Shown: one piece after another, positions 39,061 through 43,658 of the stretch
Numbering within the stretch: position 1 is the stretch's first letter
How the letters are laid out: the number at the start of each line of letters is the position of its first letter
Source: Dehalococcoidia bacterium
GTDB taxonomy: Bacteria > Chloroflexota > Dehalococcoidia > Dehalococcoidales > E44-bin46
Length of the DNA stretch: 43,658 nt
Direction: 5' to 3'
Assembly (NCBI GenBank): GCA_030605575.1
Contig: JAUWIC010000016.1
Location: forward strand, 1 to 43,658
Program-made: the position numbers and the translations under genes
Notes under the pieces: model-generated
Databases searched by the model: none
Told to the model about the DNA's origin: nothing
The model's input: the letters and a program-made list of their open reading frames with translations, nothing else

Positions 39061-42000
39061 ATGGGGAAAACTCAGAGTAACATAGAGTCATTTTCTGGAT
39101 ATATACACGCCATTGAGAAAAAGCTGGCGATGGGTGATGCTACTGAGCATACCCATCGCTCGGCGCTTGAAGATTTAGTCGAAAGTCTGGCTTCAGGCAT
39201 CAGCGCCACCAACGAGCCGAAACATATCGAGTGCGGCGCTCCCGACTTCATCCTCAGAAAAGGCTCGGTCACCGTTGGCTATATCGAGGCTAAGGATATT
39301 GGCAAGAGCCTAGACGAAGCCGAGAAATCAGAGCAGTTACAGCGCTATCTTGGCTCGCTCACAAATCTTATTCTTACCGATTACCTTGAGTTCCGCTGGT
39401 ATGTAGATGGGGAGAAGCGTTTATCGGCGCGTTTGGGTACACCGACCAAAGACGGTAAAATCAAACGGGATAAGGAAGGGATTCAAGCAGTTGCCAAGCT
39501 TTTAACAACTTTTCTTGAACATCAGGCCGAGAGGGTCGGCACACCACAGGAGCTTGCCGAGCGCATGGCGCGGCTGGCACACATGATTCGTGACTTAATC
39601 ATCAATGCTTTCAATCAGGAAGCAGAGAGTGGTGGTCTACACAATCAGTTAGCGGCCTTCCAGGAAAACCTTATTCCCGACCTATCAGTGGAACAGTTTG
39701 CCGATATGTATGCCCAAACCATCGCCTATGGGCTGTTTGCCGCCCGGTGTAACGCGCCGGATAACAAGGACTTCACCCGACAGAATGCCGCCTACCTGCT
39801 GCCGAAAACCAACCCGTTCCTGCGCAAGCTGTTTAACACCATCGCCGGGCCGGATTTAGATGACCGTATCGCCTGGCTGGTGGACGACCTGGCACAGATT
39901 TTGGCACAGGCGGACATGGCAGCCGTCCTGGAGAACTTTGGCAAGCACGGCGGTAAGGAAGACCCGGTAGTGCATTTCTACGAAACCTTCCTGAAAGCCT
40001 ACGACTCCAAGGTGCGGGAGATGCGAGGCGTTTATTACACGCCGGAGCCGGTTGTCTCATATATCGTGCGGTCAATAGATGGCCTGCTGAAAGACTGCTT
40101 CAACAAGCCACAAGGGCTGGCAGACCCCGATGTATATATCCTTGACCCCGCCACCGGCACGGCCACCTTCCTCTACATGGTCATCAATGAAATTCGCCAG
40201 GTCTTTGCCGGCCAGGAAGGGATGTGGAACGACTATGTGGCGGAAAAACTGCTGAAGCGCATTTTTGGCTTTGAGCTGCTGATGGCTCCCTATGCTGTCG
40301 CCCATCTCAAACTGGGATTACTGCTGCAAGAGACAGGCTATAAATTTCAGAGCGACGAGCGGCTGGGTATCTACCTGACCAATACGCTGGATGAAGCCAT
40401 AAAACACTCCGAGACGCTCTTTGCCCGGTGGATAAGCGAGGAAGCCAACGCAGCCGCCCGGGTGAAGAAAGATGAGCCAATAATGGTGGTGCTGGGTAAT
40501 CCACCATACTCCGGGCATTCAGCAAACAAGGGTGAATGGGCAAGACAGCTAGTCGAGCAGTACAAGACGGTTGATGGTAAGCCCTTGGGAGAAAAGAATC
40601 CCAAGTGGTTACAGGATGACTACGTGAAATTCCTTGCTTTCGGACAGTGGCGCATTGAGCGCACGGGGCAGGGCGTGCTGGGTTTTATCACCAATCACTC
40701 TTACCTGGATAATCCGACCTTCCGCGGCATGCGCCAGTCACTGATGAATACTTTTACCGATATCTACATCCTCAACCTGCACGGCAACGCCAAAAAGAAA
40801 GAGGTTGCGCCAGATGGAAGCAAAGATGAAAACGTATTTGATATTCAGCAGGGGGTAGCTATAGGTCTTTTTGTGAAAGAATCAGGCAAAGCAGAACCAG
40901 CCACAGTCCACTACGCAGATCTCTGGGGGCTGCATGGTGACTGGCCAAGCCCGCAGCCGGGGACAAAATATTTCACTCTTTCTGAGACAGATATTAGCAC
41001 GACCGAATGGGACAAACTTGAACCCCATAGCCCGTATTACTTGTTCGTGCCCAGAGATGAGGCGAAATCGGAAGAGTATGAAAAAGGCTGGAAGGTGACA
41101 GAAATCTTCCCAGCGAATGTTATGGGTGTTCAAACTCATAGAGACCACTTAGTAATTGACTTCTCCATAGAATCGTTGAAGGAACGTGTTATCGCGTTAA
41201 GAGACACTCAATTATTAGACGATGATATTAAAGATAAATTCGGTGTAGTAGATACAGATCAATGGTCTATTAACGGTGCTAGAGCAGAGCTACTCAAAGA
41301 TGATGCATGGCAAAAGAGTCTGATGCAGTGCCTATATCGTCCATTTGATACTCGTCCTTTCTTCTATCACAAGGCTCTTGTAGACCGACCAAGACTTCAA
41401 ATAATGAGAAACATATTGCTTGGCTCGGTTGCACTTTTACTTCCTAGAGGTGTCGGAGGTAGTTGGCAACACGCGTTTGTTGCCAATTGCCCTTGCGTAG
41501 ATGTGGCTATATCAGCGGCGTCTCGTGAAGCCAATCAAGTTTTCCCCCTCTACCTCTACCCCGCCCAAGGCGAGATGCAGTTTGATGAGGGACACCGCCG
41601 CCCCAACCTCAACCCGGAGTTCATCAAAGAGTTCTCAGATAAGCTGGGATTGCGTTTTGTCGATGATGGCAGGGGAGACCTTGGGCAGACCTTCGGCCCG
41701 GAGGATATATTCCACTATGCCTACGCTATCTTTCACTCCCCCACTTACCGCACTCGCTACGCCGAGTTCCTCAAGATAGACTTCCCCCGCCTGCCGCTGA
41801 CCTCGGACAAAGGACTTTTCAAGACGCTGGCGGAAAAGGGCGCCGAGTTGGTATCACTGCACCTCATGGAGTTGCCAACGCTGAATACGCCCATTACTAA
41901 GTATCCCGTCTCTGGCTCCAACGAGGTGGAAAAAGTAACCTGCGACGAAAAAACGCAGCGGGTCTACATAAACAAAGAACAATACTTCGAGGGTATACCT

Positions 42001-42186
42001 CCAGAGATCTGGAATTTTCACATTGGCGGCTATCAAGTCTGCCAGAAGTGGCTTAAAGACCGCAAAGGCAGAGCACTGACCTATGATGAACTGACCCACT
42101 ATCAGAAAGTTATGATAGCTCTTAAGGAGACCATCCGGCTAATGGAAGAGATAGATGCCCTGATTCCCGTGTGGCCGGTGGAGTAG
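39061..42186 (+). CDS. Single-chain restriction-modification enzyme (type IIG-like)
   Basis: The 1041-residue protein combines nuclease, N6-adenine methyltransferase and target recognition in one chain. Near residues 59-78, APDFILRKGS ... GYIEAKDIG gives a PD-(D/E)XK nuclease site. The helical region to about 320 is followed by GVYYTPEPVVSYIVRSID, SAM motif I DPATGTATFLY (about 361-371) and the catalytic NPPYSGHS (about 480). The final 450 residues resemble a recognition domain. The SF2 helicase of type ISP enzymes is absent. A TAGTATAAT box lies upstream. One open frame with no breaks suggests it is active. Confidence 0.88.
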   Translation: MGKTQSNIESFSGYIHAIEKKLAMGDATEHTHRSALEDLVESLASGISATNEPKHIECGAPDFILRKGSVTVGYIEAKDIGKSLDEAEKSEQLQRYLGSLTNLILTDYLEFRWYVDGEKRLSARLGTPTKDGKIKRDKEGIQAVAKLLTTFLEHQAERVGTPQELAERMARLAHMIRDLIINAFNQEAESGGLHNQLAAFQENLIPDLSVEQFADMYAQTIAYGLFAARCNAPDNKDFTRQNAAYLLPKTNPFLRKLFNTIAGPDLDDRIAWLVDDLAQILAQADMAAVLENFGKHGGKEDPVVHFYETFLKAYDSKVREMRGVYYTPEPVVSYIVRSIDGLLKDCFNKPQGLADPDVYILDPATGTATFLYMVINEIRQVFAGQEGMWNDYVAEKLLKRIFGFELLMAPYAVAHLKLGLLLQETGYKFQSDERLGIYLTNTLDEAIKHSETLFARWISEEANAAARVKKDEPIMVVLGNPPYSGHSANKGEWARQLVEQYKTVDGKPLGEKNPKWLQDDYVKFLAFGQWRIERTGQGVLGFITNHSYLDNPTFRGMRQSLMNTFTDIYILNLHGNAKKKEVAPDGSKDENVFDIQQGVAIGLFVKESGKAEPATVHYADLWGLHGDWPSPQPGTKYFTLSETDISTTEWDKLEPHSPYYLFVPRDEAKSEEYEKGWKVTEIFPANVMGVQTHRDHLVIDFSIESLKERVIALRDTQLLDDDIKDKFGVVDTDQWSINGARAELLKDDAWQKSLMQCLYRPFDTRPFFYHKALVDRPRLQIMRNILLGSVALLLPRGVGGSWQHAFVANCPCVDVAISAASREANQVFPLYLYPAQGEMQFDEGHRRPNLNPEFIKEFSDKLGLRFVDDGRGDLGQTFGPEDIFHYAYAIFHSPTYRTRYAEFLKIDFPRLPLTSDKGLFKTLAEKGAELVSLHLMELPTLNTPITKYPVSGSNEVEKVTCDEKTQRVYINKEQYFEGIPPEIWNFHIGGYQVCQKWLKDRKGRALTYDELTHYQKVMIALKETIRLMEEIDALIPVWPVE

Positions 42187-42248
42187 GAGGGATAAGCCGG
42201 TGGGAGAGTGGCAGAGCACAACCCACCGATATCTAACAAGGTGGCAGA

Positions 42249-43085
42249 ATGAGCAGAGGATTGCTTGACGATTCTGATTGGGAAAAGATTGACCAGAAAA
42301 TCCCTGACTTGAGTAACCTTGGGGATATGGTTCTCCACCTTCCACCAGGTTTTATCCCTATCCATTTCCCACCCAAAAGCGATATTCAAGAAGTACCGAC
42401 TATTTTCCATGATATATTTTACACTCTTAAGTGTGCTGTATATGCACTACGCGAAACTTTCGCACATCAGGCATGGTACTTGGAGAAAAAAGAACCACCA
42501 GATAAAGTGCTTGCCGCCATTTTTGGACGCTACTATACAGACGATGCAGCGTTACGGCTCTACGCAGCCGGAGAGCAGTATCTTGTAGACGCAATCAAGA
42601 AGATGCTGGAAATTAGCGAGAAACAGTTATCACCTTATAAATTGGAAAGAAAGAAAAAATACAAGAGAGAAGGAAAGGATCAAAGAAAAATATCCAAGCT
42701 AGAAATCGTTGGCGCTTTCCTGAGCGCCCGAGAAACAGTTTATCCTTTTACGGAGGCGATAACCAGTCTGACAGACTTGAAGGAATGGAAAACAACGGTA
42801 GATTACAGGAACAGGTGGGTTCATGAGCAACCACCTACTGTGGCAGGAATGGGAAATGTCTATAAGCGGGGGAAAAGATGGAAGCCATTATCGAATGGGA
42901 GATATACGCTCGGAATAGGAGGGGGCGATAAACCGGAGTTTTCTGTTGAAGACTTGGTAGGGTTCATTAAACCCGCTATGTTTAAGTTTACGGATACATT
43001 GACTTCTGTGGTTGAGTTTTATACGGAACTCTTGAAGGACGATGCAAAAAAGGACGGTTACACTCTCGATACGGTCGGACAATGA
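42249..43085 (+). CDS. HEPN-like protein next to the RM enzyme
   Basis: The 278-residue protein is mostly helical and contains DYRNRWVHEQPP, with R187 and H192 forming the Rx4H motif of HEPN ribonucleases. A preceding lysine-rich stretch (KLERKKKYKREGKDQRK) could bind RNA. The overall pattern resembles Cthe_2314-like HEPN proteins. HEPN proteins often act as RNA-cutting effectors in defence and toxin systems. An AAGGTGG site lies before the ATG, and only 62 bases separate it from the restriction-modification gene, so coexpression is likely. Confidence 0.65.
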   Translation: MSRGLLDDSDWEKIDQKIPDLSNLGDMVLHLPPGFIPIHFPPKSDIQEVPTIFHDIFYTLKCAVYALRETFAHQAWYLEKKEPPDKVLAAIFGRYYTDDAALRLYAAGEQYLVDAIKKMLEISEKQLSPYKLERKKKYKREGKDQRKISKLEIVGAFLSARETVYPFTEAITSLTDLKEWKTTVDYRNRWVHEQPPTVAGMGNVYKRGKRWKPLSNGRYTLGIGGGDKPEFSVEDLVGFIKPAMFKFTDTLTSVVEFYTELLKDDAKKDGYTLDTVGQ

Positions 43086-43192
43086 AAATAAATTGTCCCA
43101 GCTCCGGGTTTGAAGATGAGGGTAATTTTCGTAGCCATTGTGGAACGGCTTTACCCAAGCTTGCCGCTTCCAGTGATGCCAGTCACACATAA
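43082..43192 (+). CDS. Degenerate zinc-ribbon peptide (36 residues)
   Basis: The ATG overlaps the HEPN gene stop (ATGA). The peptide MKINCPSSGFEDEGNFRSHC looks like a CPxCGFEN ... CxxCG zinc ribbon in which two of the four cysteines are lost. It is either a decayed gene start or a small protein that no longer binds zinc. Confidence 0.35.
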   Translation: MKINCPSSGFEDEGNFRSHCGTALPKLAASSDASHT

Positions 43193-43355
43193 CGTCATTT
43201 AGTGTACCAAGAGGGAGGAACAATAATACTACCCTTTTTCATTCCGTAAACGGTCCCACTGAATATTCTTGGGGATGTCTGTTCAAATATATAAAAACAA
43301 AAAATATAGGGACTCTTTTTATCGCCCTGTATAGTAGGAATCTATATCAACATAA

Positions 43356-43580
43356 TTAAGTACCAAGCGCCCGGAACTCACCACTTTCTTCTATATTGAG
43401 CAAGTAACCCTCGAGGTTCTCTGGGAGAAGCTTTAATGCTTCAGAATTGCTGTCAACAACAAATACCCTGATGCATGGCTTACCATGAGATTTACCCTCT
43501 GCGACGCCCACCACACCAGGCACTGCCATCAGTTTATCAGCATGTCTCTTTAAAACCTCTTTGATTTTTACATCGGGCAT
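43356..43580 (-). CDS. Small conserved protein with PGVVGVAEG motif
   Basis: The 74-residue protein starts at ATG 43580 (MPDVKIKEVLKRHADKLMAV) after TAGAGGCTATGAC; a longer in-frame start at 43652 lacks a better site. It contains VPGVVGVAEGKSHGKPCIRV and LPENLEGYLLNIEESGEFRA, a pattern I recall in small stand-alone proteins of many bacteria, sometimes as a protease-associated domain. Function is not established. Confidence 0.6.
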   Translation of the reverse strand: MPDVKIKEVLKRHADKLMAVPGVVGVAEGKSHGKPCIRVFVVDSNSEALKLLPENLEGYLLNIEESGEFRALGT

Positions 43581-43658
43581 GTCATAGCCTCTAAAATAAG
43601 CAGGGAAGAAGCCAAAGCCTCTTCCCTGATAGTGTATTTGTTGTTTTCCCAACCAACT

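Overview
The window looks like a chromosomal contig from a bacterium of the Chloroflexota, most likely an uncultivated anaerobic member of the Dehalococcoidia. This rests on the style of the EF-Tu and ribosomal genes (tRNA-Thr/Tyr/Thr, tuf, rpmG, secE, nusG, rplK ... rplA, rplJ, rplL), the EF-Tu wording and the general gene mix. No 16S gene is present, so the placement is an inference from remembered protein families, not a search result.

Layout. (1) 1-10.7 kb is core chromosome. On the plus strand lie a P-loop kinase, leucyl aminopeptidase, an MBL-fold hydrolase, molybdenum cofactor genes mobA and moeA, a DUF362-type protein and a small zinc-ribbon protein. On the minus strand lie an RNase J-like beta-CASP protein, RNase III, a tiny basic protein, a radical SAM activase-like protein and acylphosphatase. 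A GC-rich palindromic repeat family is scattered between these genes and recurs at 28.9 kb; one copy supplies the C-terminus of MobA. (2) 10.87-19.04 kb is an 8.1 kb integrative element in a tRNA-Glu(CTC) gene, bounded by a 47-bp direct repeat of the 5' half of the tRNA. It holds two divergent Xre-type regulators, a RepA/RAD55-like ATPase with an in-frame stop near its start, five cargo genes (including a Schlafen/AlbA_2 protein and a type I HsdR-N-like nuclease) separated by a shared intergenic repeat, and a tyrosine integrase beside the intact tRNA. (3) 19.1-28.8 kb is core: nitrilase-family hydrolase, three tRNAs, tuf, the L11/L1/L10/L12 cluster with an L10 leader, and an unusual alcohol/aldehyde dehydrogenase operon wedged between rplK and rplA. 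(4) 28.9-43.6 kb is a mosaic accessory region. It contains a beheaded comM gene with a second, synonymously diverged copy of its 3' end, an element with a TOPRIM/primase-helicase fusion, a serine recombinase and a tyrosine recombinase with a built-in zinc ribbon, small membrane proteins, an integrase remnant, and finally a single-chain restriction-modification enzyme followed by a HEPN-type protein.

How the parts work together. The tuf-rplL block is translation machinery under a strong tRNA promoter and an L10-type attenuator. The two mobile regions belong to related integrase lineages: the same integrase C-terminal tail is found at 18.1 and 38.1 kb. They have brought in restriction/nuclease genes that look like phage defence. 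The most promising material for a new system is the repeat-separated cargo of the tRNA-Glu element and the restriction enzyme/HEPN pair at the right end.
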